NCBI RefSeq assembly: GCF_000968015.1
Contig: NZ_LACH01000032.1
Coordinates: 38,932-102,931, forward strand
Source: Pseudomonas fluorescens
Lineage (GTDB): Bacteria > Pseudomonadota > Gammaproteobacteria > Pseudomonadales > Pseudomonadaceae
Length of the DNA: 64,000 bases
Direction of reading: 5' to 3'
The notes under the pieces were generated by a model that did not search any database, was not told the origin of the DNA, and saw only the letters and a list, made by a program, of their open reading frames with translations. Both the position numbers and the translations under genes were made by a program. Below are positions 46,455 to 55,537 of this stretch, in pieces; position 1 is the first letter of the stretch; each line of letters begins with the position of its first letter.

Positions 46455-47246
46455 TTAGATATCAATGTCTGCGATCTGGTCTTTATGCGGGATCAGCTTG
46501 CTCTTGACCGATTCACGAACTGCGTCAGCAACCAATGTATTTTTGGCAAATACCGTTTCGCCGCGATACAGGTCCACATTACGGACATCCACATCCACGA
46601 ACATCACTTTGGTCGAGTAGTTCTTGCGAAGAAAACGCACTGCACCGACGGCCATGATGGCCTCACCTTCGACTTCGACACACGCGCCGGCCGAGATTCC
46701 GCCTACGCCGTTTTCCAGCAGATTTCGCTCATAAACAGTCAGAGCAGCCGTGTCACGCTTTTGCAGGGCAGCGATTGCATCCCCCGCGACCTTGAGCATC
46801 AACGCGGTCGATGGACCAGGCAATGCAACGCCGGCAACCACCGAACCGAGAATCTCCAGCACCAGTTTGTCCATCCGCACGCTGGTGCCGCCGACTTGCA
46901 GGCCACTATAGTACTTGCTGACAGGTGTCCAGCCTGCGATGGTCATGATTTCCCGGAACCTCAAATACCACTCTTTGCCCTGATGTTCTTGAGGGTAGAG
47001 TTTGTTCGCTGCACGGGTTGCAAACAGAAAGGCGTTTTCAGCATCCGACTTGTTTACGGCACTGAGTTTGCCAGCAAAACCCAATGTGCCTTCGCCCACA
47101 ATTGAACCTTTCGACGGCGCTTCAATGTCGTCGCCCACAACCATCATGCGACGAGGACGAATAATCACCTGCTCATCGAGCTCACACTCTTCAATCGCTT
47201 CAATACAGGCGGCAACATAACTTTCACGAACAGCTTGATTATACAT
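46455..47246 (-). CDS. Unrecognised 263-residue protein, family shared with 60054-60707
   Basis: No known family is recognised. The ATG at 47246 follows AAAAGGAATTCGTT, a strong ribosome-binding site, and upstream DNA is AT-rich. A helical N-terminal part (SDAENAFLFATRAANKLYP) is followed by a Trp-containing segment (WYLRFREIMTIAGWTPVSKYY), a hydrophobic stretch (LVLEILGSVVAGVALPGPS), a helix with MLKVAGDAIAALQKRDTA and a beta-rich C-terminal half (EVEGEAIMAVGAVRFLRK, VMFVDVDVRNVDLYRGETVFA). The gene at 60054-60707 has the same order of elements with many similar residues, so they are probably distant paralogues. No signal peptide. It may belong with the toxin at 48121-55209. Confidence 0.75.
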   Translation of the reverse strand: MYNQAVRESYVAACIEAIEECELDEQVIIRPRRMMVVGDDIEAPSKGSIVGEGTLGFAGKLSAVNKSDAENAFLFATRAANKLYPQEHQGKEWYLRFREIMTIAGWTPVSKYYSGLQVGGTSVRMDKLVLEILGSVVAGVALPGPSTALMLKVAGDAIAALQKRDTAALTVYERNLLENGVGGISAGACVEVEGEAIMAVGAVRFLRKNYSTKVMFVDVDVRNVDLYRGETVFAKNTLVADAVRESVKSKLIPHKDQIADIDI

Positions 47247-47501
47247 AACGAATTCCTTTTAAAAATACCAGACAAGTTCCTCATGAACTTGCGATAAAAC
47301 AATAACCAAACAACCGAACAACGACAAACTCAAATCTGTAACATTAAACCCAACCAAACCATGCAACTTACAAGACGCCCATTCGACTATAAAAACGCCC
47401 AACAGAAAAATTAATTGTCGCGTACGCCACAACTCAAATCCCCAAGCAATTAACTGACTGATAGACTCCCCGTCACCCCTCTCCTGATGCGAGCCGAAAC
47501 C

Positions 47502-48098
47502 ATGCTCCACGTGTTGTTCAGCGTTTACCTGAAGATGCTGGTGCTCTACAGCCCGTTCTTCGTGTTGTCCTGCTTCATCAGCCTGACCCGCGGTTATTCG
47601 CGCAAGGAACAACGCCGACTGGCCTGGAAAGTGGCGACTGCCACCCTGGTCTCCAGCGTCTTGCTGTACCTGTTCGGGCGAGTGATTTTCAGTGTCTTTG
47701 GCATTACCGTGGACGCCTTCCGCATCGGCGCCGGCAGTGTGTTGTTCATCTCGGCGCTGGGCATGGCCCAGGGCAAGTCGGCCGTGCAGACCGACAACGT
47801 GCAGCAGGACGTGACCATCGTCCCGCTGACGATTCCCCTGACGGTCGGCCCCGGCACTATCGGCGCCTTGCTGGTGATGGGCGTGAGTCAGCCTCATTGG
47901 GACGACAAACTCACGGCCATTCTCAGTATTGCCCTGGCCAGTTTCACGGTCGGCGTGGTGCTTTATCTGTCCAACCGCATCGAGCGCATTCTCGGCGACC
48001 AGGGCTTACAGATCGTCAGCCGGTTGATGGGGTTGTTTGTGTGCGCGCTGGCGGCACAGATTATCTTCACAGGTGTGAAAGGTTACCTCGTGCCATAA
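47502..48098 (+). CDS. MarC family integral membrane protein
   Basis: A 198-residue membrane protein of the MarC/SNARE-assoc-unrelated UPF0056 family, with six hydrophobic segments. Characteristic stretches are YSPFFVLSCFISLTRGYSR, IGAGSVLFISALGMAQG and IVPLTIPLTVGPGTIGALLV. The start ATG at 47502 matches family N termini (MLHVLFSVYLKM); an ATG at 47487 would add five residues. Its transport substrate is unknown. The gene is on the plus strand between accessory genes on the minus strand, and it converges on the toxin gene with only 22 bases between stops. Confidence 0.88.
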   Translation: MLHVLFSVYLKMLVLYSPFFVLSCFISLTRGYSRKEQRRLAWKVATATLVSSVLLYLFGRVIFSVFGITVDAFRIGAGSVLFISALGMAQGKSAVQTDNVQQDVTIVPLTIPLTVGPGTIGALLVMGVSQPHWDDKLTAILSIALASFTVGVVLYLSNRIERILGDQGLQIVSRLMGLFVCALAAQIIFTGVKGYLVP

Positions 48099-48120
48099 GC
48101 GGCCAAGAGAACGCTACGTC

Positions 48121-51100
48121 CTAAAACGCCGGCTCTGCGATCACTTCGACCTGATCATGCGACATCAGCTCATTTAACGTGGCACTGCCGGCAGCGCCCT
48201 TTTGCCTCAGCAACTCGGCCACTATTTCCGATACCGCACACGATCGATAGCCACTGAGCGCAAGAAACACATCACCGCACAACGTCACATCCGATGAGTA
48301 AACTCCGCGAAAGATCAGGCTGTGCCCGCTGTCCAAGCCATTCATCACCAAGTGTTCGTCGACCAGGCTTACCCACAACTGATCCGTTACCGAGGCGTCC
48401 AGAATCAGCTTGCCCGGAACCAAGGGCCGGTGATCAAGCGGGTATCGGCAGTCGACGATGACGGACTCAAGTTTCAACCAAGCCGCCCTGCTCAGCCGAC
48501 TCGTCGTTGCCCCTTGACCCAGTTTGAGCACCAGGATGCTGACATCATCGGCAATCAACGGGAGCAGCTCCGTACGCGTTTTCGATCCCTCGACCACCAG
48601 TACTTCGGCGTTTCGCTCGACATAGTCGAGCGGCCCGACCCTGTTGTTTTGCGGGTAGGTGTGCAAAAAACCATCCCCACGGTCATGCAGCATCACATTG
48701 GTTTGATGCTGAGTGCCGACGAGCGTGAATTGCGCAGCAATAGCGGTCTTCGGAATGCGGATCAACCGTCCGGTCCGGACCACGTACCACTGTTGGTAGT
48801 CGGGGTCTTCGACGGACAGAAAATCGGCGCATCGATGTTCCTTCGCCAGCGCCGCCAGCCCCTCACTCAATTCACCTTCCAGTGCAGCGACCCAATGGCT
48901 GTTAACGCCCGTAATCCGTACCGGTTCGTTGTGCTCTAAATCCACCTCCACGCCTTCAAGCGTCGTTGCCCTCAGGCCAGCGCCTTCCACTGTTACGTCA
49001 CTAAAGGTCCAGTTCGCCCATTCCTGCGTCGGGGCTGGCAATGCCTCAGCCAGTAACAGTTTCGTTCCCTGGCCAAATGCCGTGCTCAAGTGGTCTGGAT
49101 CGATAAAACCCTGACGGACAATCTTGCCGGTGGAAAGATCAAACAGCCAGGTGGCCTGATTGTCTGGCGTAATACTCAGTAGCCGTACTTCTTTACCGCG
49201 CCCCATTTCAGCGAGCAGCAGCCGCCCTCCCAGGTACCAGGCGCACAAACCGCCCTTGAAACCGGCCAAACCCAGGATGGCAAAACTCGGCACCGGGTAT
49301 TGCAACGCAACTGTTGCCAGCGCCGACCACCACTGGGTTTTGCCCTTGAACCAGTGCTCGGTCAGCCCGCCGAATCTCAGATTCCCGTCCGGTGTAATGT
49401 CAAAGAACAGACCAGAGTCGGTCAGGGCGAGATAGTCCCGTTCAACGGCGATAACATTGTTCAACCCAGGTGGGGCGATTTCTCTGGACGACCATTGTGC
49501 ACGCCCCTCCACCATCGACCTTTGCTGTCGCACGAGCCTTGCGTGAGGCTTGTCGTAGGTAACGAACACTTCGCCCTCGGCACCGGCAGGGGCGATGAGC
49601 AGAAGCTCATTCAAGGCCTTGATCGAGTCTGCCCATCCCCGCACGTGGTGACGCCTGGCAGGCGCACGAATAATCAACCCATCACCGTTGCGCACCCAGA
49701 CCATATCCCGCCACGTGTCATCGATCTGCCAACAAATCGAAACCAGTGCACCGGGACGCCAGTTAACGGTATTGGCGGACTCTGCCGGCAAGAAATAGTC
49801 GCCCAGTACCTGCTTCCAGTTCGTCAGCGTGTCAGCCTTCAAAACAGCCTGCAGCGCAGGATCCTGACCGCGGGTGATCGAGCTGAGCAACATGGCACGA
49901 TCATGGATCACATAGGTCAGTTCATCGCGCTGGCCGTCCTTTCCAGTGATCTGCTGCACGATCTGAATGCCGCCATTGGTCACGGCCTCGCAGCGGACAA
50001 TCGCCATGCTATTTCCTACAAGCAAACGATAGCGCTGAACCAGCGTGCCGGTGTTCGCATCGACCTGCCAGACATAGAAAGTCTCGGGGTGATAGAAGTA
50101 AGCCGAACCCTCCACCACGGCCCCTAACACGGCCTCATCGGCCAACAGCACATTCGGGTCGCGGATGTACAGAAAACGATCCTGTGCCGAGTCGTAATAC
50201 GCGACTACCGTCCTGGGTTCGTCCGGCTTTTCGAACGGCACCACGAAGTTGCGAACGGGGGTGTAAGACGTGGCCAGGCGATGTTCATGGGTCAGTGTCT
50301 TGAAGTGATCCAGCAACGCTTGTTCCCCGAGGGCCGGATTGGCCTCCTCTTCGACCACCTCCAGCCGCCGGGCAGCAAGATCTACAAGCACGATTTTGTT
50401 ACCCGCCAGCTTAAGCAATACATGGTGAACGCCGCCGCCACTGAACGTCACATCCAGCGTCTGCGAAACAAGGCGCCCCCCGGCTTCTATCTGGATGTCT
50501 GTCTCCGCCAGCCAAGGCGTCAGCAGCACCCATTGCATGGCCGTGTGACCGGGTGCGGCGAGTTCAAGGCTCACCCCAGGATTGAGCAGCATGGAACATT
50601 GAGCGCCTGCACCTTCTACCCGGTAGGACACCAGGCCATGCCACGCCTTCGGCAGCACAGGTACCGCCAGTGAACGCTCGACGTTATCGAGCCGTACATT
50701 GAATACCGTTGGTTTGTAGACCGGGTTCAGCCGGTTGACCACGTACTCGCCGGGAAACGAATAGAACGAGAACAGAAACTGCCATTGCCCCTGTTCGTTC
50801 TTTTTCTCCAGTCGACGTGCCGTGTCGTACCCGCCGGCATGACGAAACGTGACAAACGGCAGCAACTTGTATTGATAGCCGTACCAGGTCCTGGGTCTGC
50901 AGGGCAGAACGATTGTCTGTCCGGCCTGCGGTGAGAAACGCGCCGAGTCCGGCAACTCAAGGCCCTGACGAATATCGATGGCGCGGTTGTAATCCACATC
51001 GAAATCCGGAACCCCGAAATGATCCCGAAGCGGGAACAGTTTCGGACTGTCGAAATGGACGGTGGATGCGCGCAAATCCAAATCGGCAAACACCAGCAAG

Positions 51101-54100
51101 GGATGCGCAATCCAGGCATTCGACGCCTTGTCCAGGTAATAGCCGCCTTGTTGATACGCCTTTTCAAGCCCATCAAAAAACAGCGCGACCTCCTTGGCTT
51201 CCTCCGCAATCGTCGCAAAGCCTTCGGCCAGCGCCGTAACGCCCACCGCCAGCCCACCCAGAATCACCCCAACACCCCCAAGCACCCCGGCCACCGTACC
51301 CGCGCCAGCCAGTGCCGCCCCCAGACCGGCGGCGCCTACCACCGCACTCGCGGAGTCAAAGGCCAACTGCGTTCCGAACTGCGTCTTTTCACTGTCATTG
51401 GTGGCGTGGCTTAACTGATAAATATCAAACCCGACATTCACCAGCCCCAGCACAGTACCGACGCCTTCATTGGCGATATGCCCCAAGGCCTTTTGCACCA
51501 ACGGTGCGCTGGTACGGGCGATCAGCTTTACATCGTCCAGTGCCTGACGCACCAGTTTCACAACGCCAAGCAAATCCACTACGTTGCCATGGGCCAGTTG
51601 GGCATAGTTGACGTAGGCATGCAGGCGAATAGCGGTGGTCAGGGCCTTGTCACCACCGCTGGCCGCGCCCTCGTGATGTCGCAGCGCATTCATCAGGGCC
51701 TGTATGGTGAAACCGGCATTGAGCGTATGAACGCTGCCGGCGTCCGTCGGATCAAGCGGATTGACCGGCGCACGCGGGCGAGCGGCTAACGAATGGAAGG
51801 TTTCCGAGAGGAAGTTTTTAATCCTCAGGAGTCGATGATCATCGGTGGTCACACGCACAATGGTCTTCGCGGCATCGGTGTTGACCAGACTGATTTTGTA
51901 TTCTCCTGCCGGGGTTATCTCCAGCGTCTCGAACAACGCAACAGCGCCCGGCGGCAACCCGTGTTGCTCCTGCAACTGCCGGGTCGCCTGCGCGATCTGC
52001 CCACCCCACCAGTGCGCGTCCAGTTCCAGCAATGAACTGCCCAGCGCTGCATTGTTGACCAGCGACTGCCCCCGGGCACTCGCCAGCCGTTGTCTTACCC
52101 GCGGCACCTGCTCAGGCAGGCCGCCCGACTCGGAAAGACTGGACACCTGGACACCCGACGACAGCACCCTTTCATTGAGTCGGGTAGCGTCGAGTTCAAT
52201 CAAATCAAAGCTCGGACGAGCGACCTCTCCATAGGCTGCGTAATGCCTGGCCATTTCCTGTCGAACGAAAAAATGTGTCAGCGCTTCGCTGAACGCTTTG
52301 GCGGAATCAAATTCGAAAACACCAAAATTCGGATCGTAGAAATGGTACGTGCTGCGCCCGCCATTGGACGTTTTGGCCACCAGCATGGAATGGTTGTCAG
52401 AGTTGAGCATCAGCGTGCTGGTGCCGTTTTTTCCTTCGAGCGTCGCAATGACTTGGGTCAGATCCGAACGCACCATCGCCCCGCCCAGGTCATGGATGTC
52501 GGTATCGCGTAACTCTTCGAGAATGCTCACAAACGCCTTGGAATCGCTGGTGTCGGGCTCAATGACCGCCAGGTAGAACCGCTCACGCAGAATGTTGGCC
52601 GCATCGCTCCCTTTACTCATGGCCGCTGCCATGGCCAGTGCCAACGGGTAACAACGCCCGGCGATACGGTCACCGGTCCCCTGAAGCAACAAGTCCTGCG
52701 GGACCAACTTGAAACTGCCGTGATTGAAGCTTTCCAGCACATCGGTCATCCGCTCGCCAATACGGTCACGGAATTCGAGTTTTGCTATCTGCTGAATACG
52801 GGCAACCTGACGCCCCCATTGCAGCAAAGTCAGTGGCTGCTCGAGCGCCTGCTTCTTCAGTTCGATGCTGGTCTCGGACAACGCTACGGTGGGCGTCGAG
52901 GCACTGGCCAAACCTGCCACGAACGCTGGGTGATTCTCTTTGAACAGCTCCCGCTCAATAGCCCCGTAACGGTGAGACACGCCCAGTTCAGAGACGTTGT
53001 TGGCAAGGTTTTCCAGCCGTGCGCTGACGTGATCAAAGTTGCGCTGATCCATGGCCCGAGCGCCCAGCAACGAACCGATCAACAACCGTTGCAGGGGGTC
53101 AAGCTGTTCAACCTGCAAAGCGCCTCGGCCGATTCGGTGAAGCAATTCATCCAGGGGTAAATCCGCTGTTGCCGGGTCACCGACCAACGACGGCGGGAGC
53201 GCGATCTCCTGCGCGAGAATAGATTGACGCTCGTCAAAACTCAGCTGCAACGGCTTGTCGAAAGTCACCCCACCGGTGGCCCGCTGACTCATCGCACGCA
53301 AAAACGGTTCGCCAAGGTGCTGTGCCAGGGATTGCAGCAATTCGGTCGACAACACATGTCGACCTTCGATAACAGGCCAGCCATGGTCGAAATGGATCGT
53401 CTGACTCTTTAACAACTGATCCACTTTGCCCACGTAACGTGCTTTGAACTGCCCGGCCTCCCAACGTTGTTTTTCGTTCTTGAGCCATTCGACGGTGTCA
53501 CTTTCGTTTTCTTTCCAGGAGTGGTCCAGCTCCTCCTCGGTGGCCCGGTTCACCGTAGCGGCGGGGTCAATAGCCACGTCTTTTCGCCAGGCGCCCGCTG
53601 CACTCGGGGTGAAGTGCATCTTGGCGTAATCAGCGAGCGCATCGCGCATCGCTGCGGGCCCGGTCAAATAGATGGTCACTTCGCTTTGCGGGCGAATGCC
53701 GTCGCTGTAGTAAAAGGTTGCAGCTTTTGCCAGAAAATACAGGGCGAGCTCTGCATCCGCCGGCAGAGCGTGCAATGGGCCGAACTTTTTTTCGACGACC
53801 TCCAACGCTATATGACTTATCGCCTCAGAGTCGGTAGCGGCGACCTGGCGCTCCATGGCCAAACGGGCCGTGGCATCAACGATCTCATAGTTGAGTTTGA
53901 ATCGATCGATCACGGCGCCCAACATCGCCGATCCGGGATGAGCCATTAGAAACGCATTGCTCAGGCTGTTCCGCTCGGAAACCGCTCGCAGTCCATCGGG
54001 ACGAACGAGGCGTTCTGCGGGCGCGCGAAAGACACTGTTCAACTGCGGGCGACTTTTGGCGAACCGTTCCAGCGCCGGGCGATGTTCTTCAGGGATGCGC

Positions 54101-55209
54101 TCAAAATAATTGGTGTACTTACTTCTTGATGCCTCACGACCAGGCATCCATTCCGGGTTTTGATCCAGCAACAATTGCAATATGCCCAGGCGCGCATCGG
54201 TGCCGAACTGACTGATGTCCACATCGCCCAACACTTCATGAAGCGGTGGCAGGTTATCGACATCCGCGTAACTTCCGCCTTCGGCATCCAAGGCCTCGAT
54301 GCGCACAACATCGGAGGCGGCGGCAAAATTGCCTCGCAGACTGATTTCCCGTTGGTAGATATCCTGCAAGTGCAGCGGTGTTTCATTCGCCGCTAAATCA
54401 CGAAGTTCCACACCCCCCTCGCCCAGTGCGGAAATACTTTGGCTATTCTTTTCCCGCAAGGCTTTCAGTGTCGCTTCCTTCTGGCCATACCCACGAACCA
54501 GAAGATCAATTCGTGCATCATCCGCGCGAACACCGCGTTCTACTGCCTTGTTGACATGTGCAAACATTTGTTGCTTCAGAACAATGGCTCGTTCCTCATA
54601 CAGACTAACAAGATCAAGATCCGATTCGCTGCTATGCCCGCCATTAACCATTGCATCGGCTTTCGCCGCCTCGACAATAATCCGGTTGGTTTCATAAGCC
54701 AGTAGTGCATCGCTGTCGTACCAGAGTTTAACGGCATAGTCTTGCTCGACCAGAACCTTCTTCCAGACATTAATGTAGTCGCGCTGGATGTCCCCCAGGC
54801 CACCTCCCAGCCATACGAAGTGCATATTCTTCGGTACTTCGGTTGCTACGGCAGTCAGCTGTTCGATGCTGTCGGACAGGCGTGCATGAAAGCCTTCGAC
54901 CCTGTTGCTGATTTCAGCCAGGCCCGGCGTCGCAGCGCCCTCCGGCGCCATTGGCGGTTCCATCCCCGCCGCGCGTCGATGCCGGCTCGTGGGTTCAACA
55001 AAAGATTCAAGCGCCTCGCGCAGCAAGCCTAGCGGTGGCAGCATTCTCGGAAAATCGAGCACGCCGACACACGCGAAGTAATACCGAAACACCGCGTCGT
55101 ACTTGTCGGTACCTTTATGCTCCTGCAATGCCTGCTCAAGATCAGACAATTTAAAAAGATCAATAAAACTGACGTAGCCGTTCACACGGCCGACTGCTTG
55201 CTCACCCAT
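48121..55209 (-). CDS. Large clostridial-toxin-like multidomain protein (glycosyltransferase, C58-like protease, pore domain)
   Basis: A 2,362-residue protein; ATG 55209 follows AAGGAAGTACTTT, while the frame remains open to 55275. Residues about 1-110 are helical. A GT44-type glycosyltransferase follows: VPKNMHFVWLGGG near 126, then Asp300, Arg303, Tyr314, Asp316 and Asp318 in ASDVVRIEAL and SYADVD, the spacing of the catalytic residues I recall for TcdB. A C58/YopT-like triad is Cys853 (GRCYPLALAMA), His940 (DNHSML) and Asp959 (FYDPNFG), as in LifA/Efa1 proteins. Residues about 1240-1340 form a TcdA/TcdB-like pore region (FGTQLAFDSASAVVGAAGLG) with long Gly/Ala hydrophobic runs. From about 1370 a delivery-type region (WYGYQYKLLPF, FYSFPGEY) leads to ~800 residues without clostridial CROP repeats. 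No signal peptide or secretion gene is seen nearby. Confidence 0.9.
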   Translation of the reverse strand: MGEQAVGRVNGYVSFIDLFKLSDLEQALQEHKGTDKYDAVFRYYFACVGVLDFPRMLPPLGLLREALESFVEPTSRHRRAAGMEPPMAPEGAATPGLAEISNRVEGFHARLSDSIEQLTAVATEVPKNMHFVWLGGGLGDIQRDYINVWKKVLVEQDYAVKLWYDSDALLAYETNRIIVEAAKADAMVNGGHSSESDLDLVSLYEERAIVLKQQMFAHVNKAVERGVRADDARIDLLVRGYGQKEATLKALREKNSQSISALGEGGVELRDLAANETPLHLQDIYQREISLRGNFAAASDVVRIEALDAEGGSYADVDNLPPLHEVLGDVDISQFGTDARLGILQLLLDQNPEWMPGREASRSKYTNYFERIPEEHRPALERFAKSRPQLNSVFRAPAERLVRPDGLRAVSERNSLSNAFLMAHPGSAMLGAVIDRFKLNYEIVDATARLAMERQVAATDSEAISHIALEVVEKKFGPLHALPADAELALYFLAKAATFYYSDGIRPQSEVTIYLTGPAAMRDALADYAKMHFTPSAAGAWRKDVAIDPAATVNRATEEELDHSWKENESDTVEWLKNEKQRWEAGQFKARYVGKVDQLLKSQTIHFDHGWPVIEGRHVLSTELLQSLAQHLGEPFLRAMSQRATGGVTFDKPLQLSFDERQSILAQEIALPPSLVGDPATADLPLDELLHRIGRGALQVEQLDPLQRLLIGSLLGARAMDQRNFDHVSARLENLANNVSELGVSHRYGAIERELFKENHPAFVAGLASASTPTVALSETSIELKKQALEQPLTLLQWGRQVARIQQIAKLEFRDRIGERMTDVLESFNHGSFKLVPQDLLLQGTGDRIAGRCYPLALAMAAAMSKGSDAANILRERFYLAVIEPDTSDSKAFVSILEELRDTDIHDLGGAMVRSDLTQVIATLEGKNGTSTLMLNSDNHSMLVAKTSNGGRSTYHFYDPNFGVFEFDSAKAFSEALTHFFVRQEMARHYAAYGEVARPSFDLIELDATRLNERVLSSGVQVSSLSESGGLPEQVPRVRQRLASARGQSLVNNAALGSSLLELDAHWWGGQIAQATRQLQEQHGLPPGAVALFETLEITPAGEYKISLVNTDAAKTIVRVTTDDHRLLRIKNFLSETFHSLAARPRAPVNPLDPTDAGSVHTLNAGFTIQALMNALRHHEGAASGGDKALTTAIRLHAYVNYAQLAHGNVVDLLGVVKLVRQALDDVKLIARTSAPLVQKALGHIANEGVGTVLGLVNVGFDIYQLSHATNDSEKTQFGTQLAFDSASAVVGAAGLGAALAGAGTVAGVLGGVGVILGGLAVGVTALAEGFATIAEEAKEVALFFDGLEKAYQQGGYYLDKASNAWIAHPLLVFADLDLRASTVHFDSPKLFPLRDHFGVPDFDVDYNRAIDIRQGLELPDSARFSPQAGQTIVLPCRPRTWYGYQYKLLPFVTFRHAGGYDTARRLEKKNEQGQWQFLFSFYSFPGEYVVNRLNPVYKPTVFNVRLDNVERSLAVPVLPKAWHGLVSYRVEGAGAQCSMLLNPGVSLELAAPGHTAMQWVLLTPWLAETDIQIEAGGRLVSQTLDVTFSGGGVHHVLLKLAGNKIVLVDLAARRLEVVEEEANPALGEQALLDHFKTLTHEHRLATSYTPVRNFVVPFEKPDEPRTVVAYYDSAQDRFLYIRDPNVLLADEAVLGAVVEGSAYFYHPETFYVWQVDANTGTLVQRYRLLVGNSMAIVRCEAVTNGGIQIVQQITGKDGQRDELTYVIHDRAMLLSSITRGQDPALQAVLKADTLTNWKQVLGDYFLPAESANTVNWRPGALVSICWQIDDTWRDMVWVRNGDGLIIRAPARRHHVRGWADSIKALNELLLIAPAGAEGEVFVTYDKPHARLVRQQRSMVEGRAQWSSREIAPPGLNNVIAVERDYLALTDSGLFFDITPDGNLRFGGLTEHWFKGKTQWWSALATVALQYPVPSFAILGLAGFKGGLCAWYLGGRLLLAEMGRGKEVRLLSITPDNQATWLFDLSTGKIVRQGFIDPDHLSTAFGQGTKLLLAEALPAPTQEWANWTFSDVTVEGAGLRATTLEGVEVDLEHNEPVRITGVNSHWVAALEGELSEGLAALAKEHRCADFLSVEDPDYQQWYVVRTGRLIRIPKTAIAAQFTLVGTQHQTNVMLHDRGDGFLHTYPQNNRVGPLDYVERNAEVLVVEGSKTRTELLPLIADDVSILVLKLGQGATTSRLSRAAWLKLESVIVDCRYPLDHRPLVPGKLILDASVTDQLWVSLVDEHLVMNGLDSGHSLIFRGVYSSDVTLCGDVFLALSGYRSCAVSEIVAELLRQKGAAGSATLNELMSHDQVEVIAEPAF

Positions 55210-55502
55210 AAAGTACTTCCTTGTAAAAATTAAGTGCTGGCATCCCACTAAGATGCAGAAACCATCCGACCTCAAACAACACTAGCCGAACGCACTTACA
55301 GCCTCAAAACAGAAAACAAACAATTGATGACCAACCGAACATTCAGAAACTTAAACACCCACCCAAACAACAAAAGAAAGACAACAAAATGCTCGACCAT
55401 CAATAAATACGATAGCGACCTTACGTCCAAATCAAATATTAACTTACATCAAGACATCGAACTGTCGGCCGCAAGCACTACGTCTTCATTAACAACAGTC
55501 AG
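55210..55502. promoter_or_regulatory. AT-rich upstream region of the toxin gene
   Basis: About 290 bases with many A and T runs (for example ACAAAAGAAAG-type tracts near 55370-55390 and AAATATTAACTTACATC near 55432-55448), in sharp contrast to the GC-rich coding DNA around it. No believable gene is present. It should hold the toxin promoter. Such DNA is the preferred target of H-NS-like silencers (MvaT/MvaU in pseudomonads), which is consistent with a tightly repressed, acquired gene. No defined operator could be named. Confidence 0.6.
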
Positions 55503-55531
55503 GTATAAAAGCGGCCTCAGGACGAGGCCGC
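55503..55531 (-). terminator. Rho-independent terminator after cobJ
   Basis: On the minus strand the exact stem GCGGCCTC / GAGGCCGC (55511-55531) is followed by TTTTAT. It lies 7 bases beyond the cobJ stop and closes the leftward cobalamin operon before the toxin promoter. Confidence 0.88.
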
Positions 55532-55537
55532 CGACAC

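Noticed and set aside
48121..50500. Clostridial CROP-type repeats in the toxin C terminus
   Set aside because: No short aromatic repeat of the YYF-type periodicity was seen in the last ~800 residues.
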